DNA of 43,393 bases from Pseudobutyrivibrio xylanivorans DSM 14809 (GTDB lineage Bacteria; Bacillota; Clostridia; Lachnospirales; Lachnospiraceae), in NCBI RefSeq assembly GCF_900141825.1, contig NZ_FQYQ01000021.1, positions 1 through 43,393 on the forward strand. Reading direction: 5' to 3'. The translations under genes were made by a program, and so were the position numbers. The number at the start of each line of letters is the position of its first letter. Position 1 is the stretch's first letter. The notes under the pieces were generated by a model. That model searched no databases, was not told where the DNA came from, and saw only the letters and a program-made list of their open reading frames with translations. Below, one piece after another: positions 6,962-16,906 of the stretch.

Positions 6962-7846
6962 TTATAGAATTATAGGTGAAAACAATCTTGATCGTGTTAT
7001 TTCCATTAGACCTAGATTAGTAAAACCATGAATAGTCACATCAGAATAATCATCTTTAAAAGCATCCTTCGCAATTTCTATAAGCTTATCTTCTTCCTTA
7101 TTTGATACTTTTAATAAATCAATAATAATTATTCCAGAGATTGAGCGTAATCTAAGTTGCGCTGCAATTTCTTCTAATGCCTGTCGATTTATTTCCATAG
7201 GTGAACCTTTGCCACCATTCTTTCCGGAATTAACATCAATAACGGTCATGGCCTCAGTAGGTTCAATAACAATATTTCCACCATTTTTTATATATGCAAC
7301 TTTTAACGTTACATTATCAAGTAGCTTTGTTAAATCAAACAATTGCCATAAAGAAAATGATTCATCTGTGTAGGCTCTTATGTTTAGATTTTTAGAAATG
7401 ATTTCGTCTAAATCGGATACTATTTCGCAATCCTTATCCGCAAATTTTTCAATAAAGAAATCTATAAAGTCTCTATAATCCGATGTAGGATTATCCTTTA
7501 TGAAATTGCAGGAATAAGGCTTAGTACTTTTCTTATCCTGTGTTATTTGCACCCAAAACCTGTCATTTTGGCATACCTTCTTTTTCTCCGAATGTCTTTC
7601 AATAAAGAATTCAGGTTTAAGCTTTCGATTCTCAATAAATCCCTTATCCCCTGTGGAAAGCTTTAATATGCACGCATCTATATCATTTAAAACCTTTTCT
7701 ACTGCTGCCTCACAAACTGTGCCAACCTTCGTAATATCAAGATTAATTACATCTAATGGTTTATCATTTTCATCAAAAGAAACAAGGAGCCGAAGCTCCT
7801 TATCATTGTATATTCCTTTTGTAATTACGCATTTTTTAATGCTCAT
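6962..7846 (-). CDS. Shortened ribonuclease E/G family protein
   Basis: 294-aa protein aligning with the catalytic core of RNase E/G, which cuts single-stranded mRNA and rRNA precursors. An N-terminal S1-like part (about 1-120) is poorly conserved. The core shows GGNIVIEPTEAMTVIDVNSG, AQLRLRSISGIIIIDLLKV and GLMEITRSRL; the aspartates of IDVNSG and IIIDLL match the two metal-binding aspartates of E. coli RNase E. The protein stops right after the DNase I-like subdomain and lacks the zinc-link CPxC motif and small domain (E. coli RNase G has 489 residues). The ATG at 7846 has an AGGAGA site; the frame is open two codons further to TTG. It overlaps the upstream gene by 11 bp. Confidence 0.85.
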   Translation of the reverse strand: MSIKKCVITKGIYNDKELRLLVSFDENDKPLDVINLDITKVGTVCEAAVEKVLNDIDACILKLSTGDKGFIENRKLKPEFFIERHSEKKKVCQNDRFWVQITQDKKSTKPYSCNFIKDNPTSDYRDFIDFFIEKFADKDCEIVSDLDEIISKNLNIRAYTDESFSLWQLFDLTKLLDNVTLKVAYIKNGGNIVIEPTEAMTVIDVNSGKNGGKGSPMEINRQALEEIAAQLRLRSISGIIIIDLLKVSNKEEDKLIEIAKDAFKDDYSDVTIHGFTNLGLMEITRSRLFSPIIL

Positions 7847-8552
7847 CACCAATATCTCCTAAAGAAATTAAGGAATCTGGCTCGCCAGTAAACATGTCGA
7901 TTCTTCTGATATCAAGTGACAGCTCATCAAAATCAGGTAATCCGATGAATTCATGGAAAGCCTTAATCACTAATTCTGGCTTAATATTATCAGTACTTCC
8001 ACTTGAAAGAAGAAGGTCATACTCTGGCACACCTTCTTTAATAATTAAATTAAAACGGTAAATAAGAGGTTTTAAATCAAGCTCTCTTTCACCTTTCTTA
8101 GTCTTCTTAACAATATTGATAGAAACTGCTTCATCAAAAAATCTCTCCTTTAAATCGATAATATTATCGATGTAGCAGGCATCATCCTTTGAATCCTTAT
8201 AAGTCACAACATAGCTTGCAGCTGTAACTGCAGACATACATTTTTCTGCTGTATCTGGAAGATACTTAAAACCTGTAATCTCCAAACCTTCTACCATGTT
8301 ATCATTTAAAGCCTTAAGAGCTGATGCAGAATCTACCTTTTCCTTTAAATCAATATCCATATACTCACCCTCTGAGGTAAGACCTACGCCTAGTGGTGCA
8401 GCGAAAGACATAATCTGATGAGGATTAAATCCTTCTGAATATCTGATTGGAAGCTCTGATCTTTTAACAGCCTTCTGGAAAAATCTCATAAGGTCAAGAT
8501 GACCTACATATCTCATTATGCCAGTTTTGGCAAATTTAACTCTAACGCGCAT
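7836..8552 (-). CDS. TIGR03936-type radical-SAM-linked protein (DUF2344)
   Basis: 238-aa protein of the DUF2344 family, found next to or fused with TIGR03960 radical SAM proteins; its exact role is unknown. The family N-terminus is clear: RVKFAKTGIMRYVGHLDLMR, then the RSELPIRYSEGFNPHQIMSFA stretch. The ATG at 8552 is chosen because this motif starts there and a GGGGG site precedes it; the open frame goes 12 codons further. It overlaps the radical SAM gene by 11 bp, which suggests translational coupling and a shared pathway, probably RNA modification. Confidence 0.9.
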   Translation of the reverse strand: MRVRVKFAKTGIMRYVGHLDLMRFFQKAVKRSELPIRYSEGFNPHQIMSFAAPLGVGLTSEGEYMDIDLKEKVDSASALKALNDNMVEGLEITGFKYLPDTAEKCMSAVTAASYVVTYKDSKDDACYIDNIIDLKERFFDEAVSINIVKKTKKGERELDLKPLIYRFNLIIKEGVPEYDLLLSSGSTDNIKPELVIKAFHEFIGLPDFDELSLDIRRIDMFTGEPDSLISLGDIGDEH

Positions 8553-10410
8553 TATGACATACCCCCGATCCAATAATTCCAGCACCACAACCGTTGCAGC
8601 TCATTTTACAGTTAGGAGTAACCTTTGCGTTCATGGCATTGTTCCACTCTCTCTTAAGGAAATCCTTTGTAACGTGACAATTAATGAAATCCCATGGAAG
8701 AATCTCATCTAAATCACGCTGACGGTATGCATAATAATCTATAGAAATATTATTCTTTTCAAAAGCAGCAAGCCACTTATCGAAATCAAAGTACTCGCCC
8801 CATGCATCAAAGAAGCATCCACTCTTATATGCATCTAAAATTGCTGGGCAAAGTCTACGGTCACCGCGGGCAAACACACCCTCAAGAACAGTAACATCAG
8901 AATGATGCCAGTTATACTTAAGAGACTTTTGATTGAGCTGTGCCTTCATTTCGTCATTAACAACCTTAGCACGACGTAAGTATTCTCCAGCCTCGTACAT
9001 TGGAGCCCACTGGAAAGGTGTAAATGGCTTTGGTACGAAGAACGATGTAGAAATAGTAATCTGGCAGCGGCCCTGACGCTGTTCCTTTGGAACAGTATCG
9101 TAATATGCAGCAGCAACTTCATTAGCAAGCTGTGGAATAGCCTTCATGTCTTCGTCTGTCTCTGTAGGAAGACCAAGCATGAAGTAGAACTTCACCTTAT
9201 TCCAGCCACCCTTAAATGCAAGTGTGGCACCGCCAATGATATCCTCTACAGTAAGACCCTTGTTAATAACATTTCGCATTCTCTGTGAGCCTGCCTCAGG
9301 AGCAAAAGTAATGCTGGATTTTCTAACATCCTGAACCTTAGACATAACATCAAGTGAAAATGCATCAATTCGTAAAGACGGTAATGAAACATTAACGCCC
9401 TCTGATAAACAGTCATCAATAAGGAAATCCATAAGCTCTCCAAGCGCATGATAATCACTTGATGAAAGTGAGCTAAGAGAAATCTCCTCGTGCCCTGTAG
9501 ATGCAAGAAGTTCTCTAGCCTGTTCCTTAAGAACATCAACAGACTTCTCTCTATTTGGACGGTAAATCATACCAGCCTGGCAGAAACGACAACCTCTGAT
9601 ACAACCACGCTGAATTTCAAGAACAACTCTGTCCTGAATAGCACGGACAAATGGAATAAGCATCTTTGTTGGATAGCTTGAAGAGTCCATGTCCTTTACC
9701 ACCTGACGGTCAATGACTGCAGGTACGTCATCATAAATAGGCTTAAAGCTTTCGATTGTACCATCAGATTCCTTATAAGTAACCTCATAAAAAGCTGGCA
9801 CATAGATTCCTGGAATCTTTGCTGCAGCTCTAAGGAAAGACTGACGGTCGAAGCCCTTTGCCTTGTGTTCCTTATATAAATCAAGAAGAAGTGGATAGCT
9901 GGTCTCACCCTCTCCTACGTAAACTAAATCAACAAAATCAGCGATAGGCTCTGGATTAGTAGCGCAAGGGCCACCTACGATAACAATAGGGTCATCGTTT
10001 TCACGATCCTTTGACTCTAAAGCCACACCTGCTAAATCAAGAATCTGAAGTATATTGGTGTAGCACATCTCATACTGAAGAGTCATACCTATAAAATCAA
10101 AATCCTTGATAGCATCCTGTGATTCTAACGCAAAAAGAGGTATATTACGCTCCTTCATCAGATTATGTAAATCTGGCCATGGCGAATATACCCTTTCACA
10201 ATATGTATCCTCACGCTTGTTAAGCATATCGTAAAGGATAGCTATTCCAAGGTGAGACATACCTACTTCGTAGACATCAGGGAAACACATAGCAAATCTG
10301 ATGTCTACGTCAGCAGGATTCTTTTTTACACTATTAAATTCGTTGCCGATATATCGTGCAGGCTTATCAATCTGCATCAAAATATCGTCAGGTAATGCAA
10401 GTTTTTTCAT
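8542..10410 (-). CDS. Radical SAM protein of the TIGR03960 type
   Basis: 622-aa radical SAM enzyme. The N-terminal 230 residues contain a B12-binding-like fold, with GMTLQYEMCYTNILQ and VIVGGPCATNPEPIADFVD. The iron-sulfur motif CxxxCxxC is C270, C274 and C277 (RGCIRGCRFCQAG). The C-terminus carries a second cysteine cluster (NCKMSCNGCGAG). The family is almost always next to the DUF2344 gene, as here, but its substrate is not established; a tRNA or rRNA methylthiolation-like role has been guessed from fold. It begins 9 bp after hisIE, so it may be co-transcribed with the his operon. Confidence 0.92.
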   Translation of the reverse strand: MKKLALPDDILMQIDKPARYIGNEFNSVKKNPADVDIRFAMCFPDVYEVGMSHLGIAILYDMLNKREDTYCERVYSPWPDLHNLMKERNIPLFALESQDAIKDFDFIGMTLQYEMCYTNILQILDLAGVALESKDRENDDPIVIVGGPCATNPEPIADFVDLVYVGEGETSYPLLLDLYKEHKAKGFDRQSFLRAAAKIPGIYVPAFYEVTYKESDGTIESFKPIYDDVPAVIDRQVVKDMDSSSYPTKMLIPFVRAIQDRVVLEIQRGCIRGCRFCQAGMIYRPNREKSVDVLKEQARELLASTGHEEISLSSLSSSDYHALGELMDFLIDDCLSEGVNVSLPSLRIDAFSLDVMSKVQDVRKSSITFAPEAGSQRMRNVINKGLTVEDIIGGATLAFKGGWNKVKFYFMLGLPTETDEDMKAIPQLANEVAAAYYDTVPKEQRQGRCQITISTSFFVPKPFTPFQWAPMYEAGEYLRRAKVVNDEMKAQLNQKSLKYNWHHSDVTVLEGVFARGDRRLCPAILDAYKSGCFFDAWGEYFDFDKWLAAFEKNNISIDYYAYRQRDLDEILPWDFINCHVTKDFLKREWNNAMNAKVTPNCKMSCNGCGAGIIGSGVCHNAR

Positions 10411-10419
10411 ATAATAATT

Positions 10420-11700
10420 TTATCTTTGAGCAAGCTCAGATGTAATATCTTCCCAGGTAACTCCTTTGGCAACCATAAGAACCATCATGTGATACAGGAA
10501 GTCTGAAATCTCATATTTGGTCTCTTCAGAATCAGGATTCTTGGCTGCAATAACAATCTCTGTAGCCTCTTCACCCACTTTTTTAAGAATCTTATCCAAT
10601 CCCTTATCAAAAAGGTAATTAGTGTAAGAACCTTCCTTAGGATTCTTCTGACGATCTGCAATGACTGCATAAACATCCTCGAATACCTTAAGTGGATTAC
10701 GCTCAATATACTCCTTTTTTACTATCTCATTGAAGAAGCAGCTAGGCGCACCAGTGTGACATGCCACTCCAACCTGAGAAACTTTCGCCAAAATAGTATC
10801 AAAATCACAGTCAGCAGTCAATGACTTGACAAACTGAAAATGTCCGCTCGTCTCGCCCTTTACCCAAAGAGACTGACGAGAACGGGAATAATATGTCATC
10901 TTGCCTGTACGAATTGTAGTATTAAACGATTCCTCGTTCATGTAAGCAAGCATAAGAACCTCGCCTGTCTGGAAATCCTGAATAACAGTAGGTACAAGTC
11001 CGTTTGAATCAGGCTTTAAATCAGACCATGCAAGCTTTGGTTCGAAGTTGTCCATCTTGATTCCAGAATCAGAAAGCTCACTCTTCATCTGCATGATATT
11101 GAAATTAGTATCATTGATGAACTGTCCTGAAATACCACGAATCTGATCTGACTTAAGTACTTTAAGTACCTTATCAAGGTCATACTCATCTACCTGAGCA
11201 ATATATGGAATCTCAGTGATGTTCTCCAAGCCCTCTAAAAGAGATGTATTCATGATAAGCAGCTCATGAATATTGCTTGGAAGAAAATCCTTTGTCTTAA
11301 ACAGGAAATCAACTGTTGAAAGACTTACAAGCATTTTCTGTGAACCAAATCTGGCACTCGCTTCCTTAATCAAATCAATTGTCTCAGGCTTTGAACCGTT
11401 AAGAATAACCTCCACACAACCAGCATAGAGAAGCTTCTTAACATCCTCGAGACGTTTAATGTTTCCGCCACCAGCTGTCTTAACCTGAACGTTACGATTA
11501 ATCTCTCTAATTGCAAGAATATTCTTCTCGTGCTCCTCATCATCAGTAGATAAATCATAACAAATAATTTTATCTATACCGCTGTCATCATATACTGATG
11601 CCAACTCGAGTACATCCTTTTTTACATCAAGCTCAGTAGGGCTTTTTACCGCCATACCATCTTTAATATAAATAGTGGCAACTATGTTTTTGTGTTCCAT
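10420..11700 (-). CDS. hisIE: HisIE with an extra degenerate HisA/HisF-like N-terminal domain
   Basis: 426-aa fusion. Residues about 215-330 are HisI, phosphoribosyl-AMP cyclohydrolase (DCDFD at 297-301 and [11 protein letters not shown] at 313-323 hold the zinc and magnesium ligands). Residues about 335-426 are HisE, phosphoribosyl-ATP pyrophosphohydrolase ([27 protein letters not shown]). Together they do steps 2 and 3 of histidine synthesis. Residues 1 to about 205 resemble a HisA/HisF barrel (IKDG at 12-15, [26 protein letters not shown] at 117-121). The first catalytic Asp (HisF D11, HisA D8) is Tyr11, and the second (HisF D130) is Ser128, so this domain cannot do the normal chemistry. 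It may be structural or regulatory. Usual HisIE proteins are about 200 residues. Confidence 0.93.
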   Translation of the reverse strand: MEHKNIVATIYIKDGMAVKSPTELDVKKDVLELASVYDDSGIDKIICYDLSTDDEEHEKNILAIREINRNVQVKTAGGGNIKRLEDVKKLLYAGCVEVILNGSKPETIDLIKEASARFGSQKMLVSLSTVDFLFKTKDFLPSNIHELLIMNTSLLEGLENITEIPYIAQVDEYDLDKVLKVLKSDQIRGISGQFINDTNFNIMQMKSELSDSGIKMDNFEPKLAWSDLKPDSNGLVPTVIQDFQTGEVLMLAYMNEESFNTTIRTGKMTYYSRSRQSLWVKGETSGHFQFVKSLTADCDFDTILAKVSQVGVACHTGAPSCFFNEIVKKEYIERNPLKVFEDVYAVIADRQKNPKEGSYTNYLFDKGLDKILKKVGEEATEIVIAAKNPDSEETKYEISDFLYHMMVLMVAKGVTWEDITSELAQR

Positions 11701-11721
11701 GTCAAGTCCTGCTCCTTTAAA

Positions 11722-12318
11722 TTAAATTGAACCCTTTGTAGTCATAGTGGAATTATTAAGTCTTGGGTCAATAGTTGTAGCCTCGTCCAATGCTTTGGCA
11801 AATGCCTTAAACATCGCCTCACACATATGATGTGAATTTCCCGGTGTAAGAACCTTAATATGTAAATTCATTCCTGCTGAATAAGAAATAGCATAGAAAA
11901 ATTCCTTTACCATCTCTGTATCCATATACCCTATTTTCTCCGTAGGAAATTCTGCTTCAAAAGATAAATATGGTCTGTTACATAAATCCACTGCAACAAG
12001 CACTAATGTCTCGTCCATCGGAAGAATACAACTGCCATATCGTTTTATCCCAAGCTTTCCCCCGCAGGCTTTTTTGATTGCATTGCCAAGCACTATACCA
12101 GTGTCCTCGATAGTGTGATGACAATCAACCTGTAAATCCCCCTTTATTGACGCAGATAAATCAAAGAGACCATGTCTTGTAAAAGCATCAAGCATATGAT
12201 CAAAAAATCCTATGCCTGAACTTACCTGACACTCACCTGAACCATCTATTGAAAAATCGATGGTAATATCTGTTTCTTTTGTTTTTCTAGCAACCTTTGC
12301 CCTGCGTTCCTCTGACAT
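11722..12318 (-). CDS. hisB: Imidazoleglycerol-phosphate dehydratase HisB
   Basis: 198-aa monofunctional HisB, step 6 of histidine synthesis, using manganese. The duplicated metal-binding motifs are visible: GFFDHMLDAFTRH near residue 38 with DCHHTIEDTGI, and later GNSHHMCEAMFKAFAKAL. Length is the normal one for a stand-alone dehydratase, without the N-terminal phosphatase of enteric HisB. It lies 21 bp before hisIE and 126 bp after hisD; that gap is the longest in the operon and contains a palindrome. Confidence 0.96.
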   Translation of the reverse strand: MSEERRAKVARKTKETDITIDFSIDGSGECQVSSGIGFFDHMLDAFTRHGLFDLSASIKGDLQVDCHHTIEDTGIVLGNAIKKACGGKLGIKRYGSCILPMDETLVLVAVDLCNRPYLSFEAEFPTEKIGYMDTEMVKEFFYAISYSAGMNLHIKVLTPGNSHHMCEAMFKAFAKALDEATTIDPRLNNSTMTTKGSI

Positions 12319-12348
12319 AATTTCACCTAATTATTTATAATTTCCACG

Positions 12349-12385
12349 CCTTTAATTATAACGTAAATACGTATCTAATTAAAGG
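12349..12385 (-). promoter_or_regulatory. Palindromic element between hisD and hisB
   Basis: Ten-base inverted repeat cctttaatta (12349-12358) and taattaaagg (12376-12385), with a nested ACGT-ATTT-ACGT hairpin in the loop. A TATAAT lies within it on the minus strand, but without a good -35. It may be an internal promoter, an operator or an mRNA-processing site. There is no T tract, so it is not a normal terminator. Confidence 0.4.
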
Positions 12386-12444
12386 ATGGTAAACTACACA
12401 AAATCCGCTAATAAATTTATATAAAATTCCCTTTTTATCAAAAA

Positions 12445-13737
12445 CTAAATGTCCTCAAATCGTACCTTGATTGAGTTTGCGTGAGCTGTAAGCTGTTCGT
12501 TATTTGCAAACTTAACAATGTCTGGATATACAGCCTCAAGAGCTTCTTTAGAATACGAAATGATGCTTGATTTCTTAACAAAATCATCCACTGAAAGTGG
12601 TGAGAAAAATCTTGCTGTTCCGTTTGTTGGAAGCACGTGATTTGGTCCTGCAAAATAATCTCCAAGTGGCTCAGAAGAATACTGACCAAGGAAAATAGCT
12701 CCAGCGTTTTTCACATAAGTCATAGTCTCAAAAGGATTAGCTGTGACAATTTCCAAGTGCTCTGATGCAATAGCGTTTACGCAGTCCACTGCATCCTTCA
12801 TATTGTCAGCCACAAGAAGATATCCAAAGTTATCAAGTGACTTCTGGATAATGTCTTTTCTTGAAAGGATCTTTACAAATCTTTCGATTTCCTTTTCTAC
12901 CTCATCTGCAAGTTTCTCTGATGTAGTAACAAGAATAGCTGATGCAAGTTCATCATGCTCTGCCTGTGATAATAAATCTGCAGCCACGTATGTAGGATTA
13001 GCAGTCTCATCAGCAAGAACTAAAATCTCTGAAGGTCCAGCAATAGAATCAATAGATACATAACCAAACACTGCCTTTTTAGCAAGGGCTACGAAAATGT
13101 TTCCAGGACCTACGATCTTATCAACCTTGGCAATTGACTCTGTACCAAATGCCATAGCTGCAATGGCCTGAGCACCTCCGCACTTGTAAATAACATCACA
13201 ACCTGCTTCGTTTGCTGCAACAAGGGTACTTGGATTTACTTTTCCTTCCTTGTTACATGGAGTGCACATATAAATGCATTCAACTCCAGCAACCTTTGCT
13301 GGCATAATGTTCATAAGAACTGATGAAGGATAAACAGCCTTACCACCTGGCACGTAAACACCCACCTTTGCAAGTGGTGTAACCTTCTGTCCAAGGATAA
13401 TACCTTCTTCTGATGTAAACCAACTGTTCTGCTTCTGCTTTGCGTGGTATTTTTCAATGTTAACAAGAGCCTTACGAATAACATCAACAAGCTCCTGTGG
13501 AACAAGAGTATATGCTTCTTCAATCTCCTCTTTTGTAACTACGATATTGCCAGCATTAATATCAGCTCCATCGAATTTCTTCGTATATGCGAATATTGCC
13601 TCATCGCCATTTTCTCTAACATTATTTACGATTTCATTAACAGTAGCCTCGTACTCTGTGTACTGGTTTGGGCTACGCTTAAGAAGTGTCTCTAAAATAT
13701 TATCTATAGTATTTGCTGTAAGCTTAAGCTTTCTCAT
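12445..13737 (-). CDS. hisD: Histidinol dehydrogenase HisD
   Basis: 430-aa HisD, the zinc enzyme for the last two oxidations from histidinol to histidine. The signature block is complete: [34 protein letters not shown] and [17 protein letters not shown], with later GPNHVLPT. The ATG at 13737 is preferred over a TTG two codons upstream because GGGAG lies 9 bp before the ATG. It overlaps the hisG 3' end by 14 bp, implying coupled translation. Confidence 0.96.
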   Translation of the reverse strand: MRKLKLTANTIDNILETLLKRSPNQYTEYEATVNEIVNNVRENGDEAIFAYTKKFDGADINAGNIVVTKEEIEEAYTLVPQELVDVIRKALVNIEKYHAKQKQNSWFTSEEGIILGQKVTPLAKVGVYVPGGKAVYPSSVLMNIMPAKVAGVECIYMCTPCNKEGKVNPSTLVAANEAGCDVIYKCGGAQAIAAMAFGTESIAKVDKIVGPGNIFVALAKKAVFGYVSIDSIAGPSEILVLADETANPTYVAADLLSQAEHDELASAILVTTSEKLADEVEKEIERFVKILSRKDIIQKSLDNFGYLLVADNMKDAVDCVNAIASEHLEIVTANPFETMTYVKNAGAIFLGQYSSEPLGDYFAGPNHVLPTNGTARFFSPLSVDDFVKKSSIISYSKEALEAVYPDIVKFANNEQLTAHANSIKVRFEDI

Positions 13738-14380
13738 TTTCAAGTGCTCCCTTCAGCTTCTCAATAAGCTCAGTAATTCTTTCATATTCCATCTTCATAG
13801 ACACCTGATTTACTACCATTCTTGCTGAAAGTGGACATACTTCCTCGAGAACTACAAGTCCGTTTTCTCTAAGAGTAGAACCTGTCTCAACGATATCCAC
13901 GATGACTTCAGAAAGTCCAACGATAGGTGCCAGTTCGATAGAACCGTTTAACTTAATAATCTCAACCGTCTGATTCTTAGTGTTGTAGAAATGATCCTTA
14001 GCAATACGAGGATATTTGCTGGCAACACGGATGAGTTCATGATGCTTTAATAACTCAGCCGCCTCAGCTGGTCCACAGACACACATTCTGCATTTTCCAA
14101 AGCCAAGATCTAAAACCTCGTAAATATTGCGGTTCTCCTCAAGGATAGTATCCTCACCTACTACACCAATATCTGCAGCTCCATACTCAACGTATGTAGG
14201 AACATCAGGTCCCTTTGCCAAAAAGAATTTAAGTTTTAATTCCTCATTAGTGAAGATAAGCTTTCTTGTATCAGGATTTTTCATCTCATCGCAGGTGATG
14301 CCAATGCTTTCAAATAAAGCAAGTGTTTGTTTTGCAAGTCGTCCCTTTCCAAGGGCGAATGTTAAATATCTATCGCTCAT
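13724..14380 (-). CDS. hisG: ATP phosphoribosyltransferase, short-form catalytic subunit HisG
   Basis: 218-aa short-form HisG, which joins ATP and PRPP in the first and controlled step of histidine synthesis. It starts [15 protein letters not shown] and has [10 protein letters not shown] and the PRPP loop region [14 protein letters not shown]. It lacks the C-terminal regulatory domain of the long form, so it should act with the HisZ encoded immediately upstream (1-bp gap). Normal length for this class. Confidence 0.96.
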   Translation of the reverse strand: MSDRYLTFALGKGRLAKQTLALFESIGITCDEMKNPDTRKLIFTNEELKLKFFLAKGPDVPTYVEYGAADIGVVGEDTILEENRNIYEVLDLGFGKCRMCVCGPAEAAELLKHHELIRVASKYPRIAKDHFYNTKNQTVEIIKLNGSIELAPIVGLSEVIVDIVETGSTLRENGLVVLEEVCPLSARMVVNQVSMKMEYERITELIEKLKGALENEKA

Positions 14381-14381
14381 T

Positions 14382-15368
14382 TTATTGTCTCTCCAATGCT
14401 AACATCAGTTGGTCAACGGTAATAGCAAAGCCAATGGCAGGTGAATCCTTGCCAAAGAGGCTAAGTAATGAATCATAACGGCCACCCTTAACAAGTGGTT
14501 CGCCAACTCCATAGGAATATCCTGTAAAGATGATTCCTGTGTAATATTTGTATTCAGAAATCATACCAAGCTCAAAGGAAATGAAATCCATCACCTTATT
14601 TTTATTAAGTAAGTCATAGAGCTTTGTAAGATACTCAAGTGCATCATAAACCTTCTTATACTTCTTCGCCTTATCCATATAAGGCTTCCATTCTGAAGGT
14701 GAATTTAAAATCTTTCCTGTGAGATCAAATAATTCAATAAGGCTCTTTGATACTCCAGCACTTTCGAGAAGTTCCTTTGCTCCAAAGAAATTCTTATTTG
14801 AAATAAGTCCTACAAGCTTTTCTTCCATGTCCTCTGAAAGATTTGCTGCATCAATAAGTCCTCGAACAATATCATAATGACCTACACCTATTTCAAATTC
14901 CTTAAGTCCACTTTCCTTTAAAGCATTTACGACAATAGTAAGAATCTCAGCATCTGCATCTACAGAACTGTCTCCTATAAACTCGCATCCTGCCTGTGTA
15001 CTTTCTTTTAAACGTCCCTGAAGGCTATGATAATTTATAAATACATTACCTTCGTAAGAAAGCTTAACTGCTCCATCTGTATCTGAGAAATACATAGCCG
15101 CCGCTCTTGCAATAGATGGAGTAATATCAGGTCTTAATACAAGAGTATTTCCATCTCGGTCAAAAAACTTAAACATTTCATTGGACTCACAAGAACCTAC
15201 TTCTCTAGAGAATGTATCAAAATACTCGAAGGTAGGTGTTGAGATTGGTGCATAGTTGTACTTTTTAAAACATTTTCTAAGATTATATAAAGTATCAAGT
15301 CGTCGCTCATATTCACTGTTGTAAATGTCGCGTACACCCTCAGGTGTGTGCAAAGTCAAATTTTTCAT
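14382..15368 (-). CDS. hisZ: ATP phosphoribosyltransferase regulatory subunit HisZ
   Basis: 328-aa HisRS-like protein without a tRNA-binding tail, which forms the complex with short HisG and carries histidine feedback control. Typical pieces are [45 protein letters not shown] and the late [28 protein letters not shown]. The ATG at 15368 is chosen: GAGGTG lies 9 bp before it, while the GTG four codons upstream is part of that same site. It is the first gene of the his operon and has a promoter 58 bp upstream. Confidence 0.95.
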   Translation of the reverse strand: MKNLTLHTPEGVRDIYNSEYERRLDTLYNLRKCFKKYNYAPISTPTFEYFDTFSREVGSCESNEMFKFFDRDGNTLVLRPDITPSIARAAAMYFSDTDGAVKLSYEGNVFINYHSLQGRLKESTQAGCEFIGDSSVDADAEILTIVVNALKESGLKEFEIGVGHYDIVRGLIDAANLSEDMEEKLVGLISNKNFFGAKELLESAGVSKSLIELFDLTGKILNSPSEWKPYMDKAKKYKKVYDALEYLTKLYDLLNKNKVMDFISFELGMISEYKYYTGIIFTGYSYGVGEPLVKGGRYDSLLSLFGKDSPAIGFAITVDQLMLALERQ

Positions 15369-15425
15369 ATTATTTTTCACCTCATCGGTTTTAATTTCAC
15401 TTTAGTCTGCTAATGTAATAAAGTA

Positions 15426-15454
15426 ACAATATCAAAAAACAGCCACAAAGTCAA
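15426..15454 (-). promoter_or_regulatory. Promoter of the hisZGDB-IE operon
   Basis: TTGACT (-35, 15449-15454), 17-bp spacer, TATTGT (-10, 15426-15431) with extended TGA before it. The -35 overlaps the recU stop region. The leader to hisZ is only about 50 nt, too short for a T-box, and no histidine-rich leader peptide was seen. Confidence 0.75.
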
Positions 15455-15984
15455 CCTTTGCGACTGCTCAAATCAATATTAATCATATCAAGGTACGGAA
15501 CCAGAAGGTTGGGTTTAGTTTGAAAGAAATACTTTTCATCAAGCTCTTCTATCCTAAAGCTCTTCCTTCCGCCCTCTGTCATTCTATCCCAGAAAGTCTT
15601 TAACTGGGCATATGTAAGATAATAATAAATATCTCTTTCACTAAAGAAAATAAGTATGAAGGCCAATCCATCCTGAGCCTCCCATTTGCCCATGAAATCT
15701 ATCTGATGCTGATGAATGTTCTGAAGTGGGAAGGTATCTTTGTTACATTCCTTGGCATCAAAACAAACTGGAATCCCCTGTATGGCTCCCACATAATCAA
15801 CAGTAGATTTCTGATCAAAATAGGCAAGTGTAATATGCCCCTTCTTGTCCATATCAATAGGCGTAATAGGTGTAGGGATTTTCTGAATCAGTGCCAAACC
15901 ATTTTCTTCATAGACCTCATTAGTCTTATTAATAAATTCCTCGAAGGTAGAACCTCGAAGCCCCCTTGATTTAAAAGTAGACAT
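15451..15984 (-). CDS. recU: Holliday junction resolvase RecU
   Basis: 177-aa RecU, the Gram-positive resolvase that cuts Holliday junctions in recombination and chromosome separation. Family features: RGSTFEEFINKTNEVYEENGLALIQKIPTP (cut here into its parts RGSTFEEFIN and ALIQKIPTP), KSTVDYVGAIQG, FDAKECNKDTFPLQNIHQHQ and the final LVPYLDM. D and E residues of TVDY and DAKE match the metal site. The ATG at 15984 is chosen because a strong GGAGGAG site precedes it; the open frame extends 21 codons upstream without a better site. It overlaps the pseudouridine synthase gene by 14 bp. Confidence 0.93.
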   Translation of the reverse strand: MSTFKSRGLRGSTFEEFINKTNEVYEENGLALIQKIPTPITPIDMDKKGHITLAYFDQKSTVDYVGAIQGIPVCFDAKECNKDTFPLQNIHQHQIDFMGKWEAQDGLAFILIFFSERDIYYYLTYAQLKTFWDRMTEGGRKSFRIEELDEKYFFQTKPNLLVPYLDMINIDLSSRKG

Positions 15985-16906
15985 TAAACTCCTCCGGCTC
16001 TTTTGCCTCAAAACATCTTCCATCTTCAAACTCGATAGAAAATGCATGAAGAAGCTGCGATTTTACATTAAGCCTTTTGTTGATATTCGTATTTCCGTAT
16101 TTCATGTCACCTAAAATCGGATGACCGATTGAAGTTAAATGTGCTCTAATCTGATGTGTTCGTCCAGTAATCAAATGAATCTCAAGTAGTGTAAGGTCGT
16201 TATCCAAATGCTTTAAAGGACGATAAGCCGTCTTAATTGGCTTTGCATCTTTGGTATCTTTATTGTGGATTGTAACCTTGTTTGTGGCCTCATCCTTGTA
16301 TAGGAACCCGTCAATAGTCTGGGACTCAGTTATATTTCCGATAACGATAGCATGATAAAGCTTTTTACAGCTTCGCTCCTTAAGTGCCAATCCAAGATTC
16401 TGAGCGGTTTTAAGATTCTTGGCAAACAAAACAATGCCCGAAGTATTTCTATCAAGTCTGTTACAGATACTAGGATGGAAATGCTTGAAGCTCTCCTCTG
16501 TCAGCTGCCCCGTCTTAATCATGTAAGAGATTGCCATCTCATTAATAGAAACCTCTCCATCAGAATCCTTCTGAGACTTAATTCCAGATGGCTTATTAAT
16601 AATAATCATATCATCATCCTCGTAGACAATGTCTATGATATTAGGTCCTTTTGAAATAGCCTCATATAATGGGTCAGCGTTAGATGCACCACTCATCTTC
16701 TCAAATGTTTCATCTGAAAACCAGATTTTAACCACATCTCCGCTATTAAGTTTTTCTGAACCATCAGCCTTTTTATCATTTAAAGTGATATTCTTTTTGC
16801 GTAGCATCTTATAAATAAAAGAAGTGCTGGCTTCAGATAATACCCTCTTTAAATATTTGTCAAAACGCTGATTGCTATTTGCGTCGTCTATTCTTAGTTC
16901 TTTCAT
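15971..16906 (-). CDS. RluA-family rRNA/tRNA pseudouridine synthase
   Basis: 311-aa enzyme of the RluC/RluD type. Residues about 1-65 form an S4 RNA-binding domain ([23 protein letters not shown]). The catalytic motif [16 protein letters not shown] contains the nucleophile D152, and the C-terminal part has [13 protein letters not shown] and [11 protein letters not shown]. The substrate site cannot be told from sequence, so no specific symbol is given. The ATG at 16906 gives the normal N-terminus; no strong ribosome site is seen, and it overlaps the end of ygiQ by 32 bp, so translation may be coupled. Confidence 0.9.
   Translation of the reverse strand: MKELRIDDANSNQRFDKYLKRVLSEASTSFIYKMLRKKNITLNDKKADGSEKLNSGDVVKIWFSDETFEKMSGASNADPLYEAISKGPNIIDIVYEDDDMIIINKPSGIKSQKDSDGEVSINEMAISYMIKTGQLTEESFKHFHPSICNRLDRNTSGIVLFAKNLKTAQNLGLALKERSCKKLYHAIVIGNITESQTIDGFLYKDEATNKVTIHNKDTKDAKPIKTAYRPLKHLDNDLTLLEIHLITGRTHQIRAHLTSIGHPILGDMKYGNTNINKRLNVKSQLLHAFSIEFEDGRCFEAKEPEEFNVYF

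Noticed and set aside
15369-15425. T-box or leader-peptide attenuator ahead of the his operon
   Set aside because: The leader is only about 50 nt, with no terminator stem, T-box sequence or run of histidine codons.
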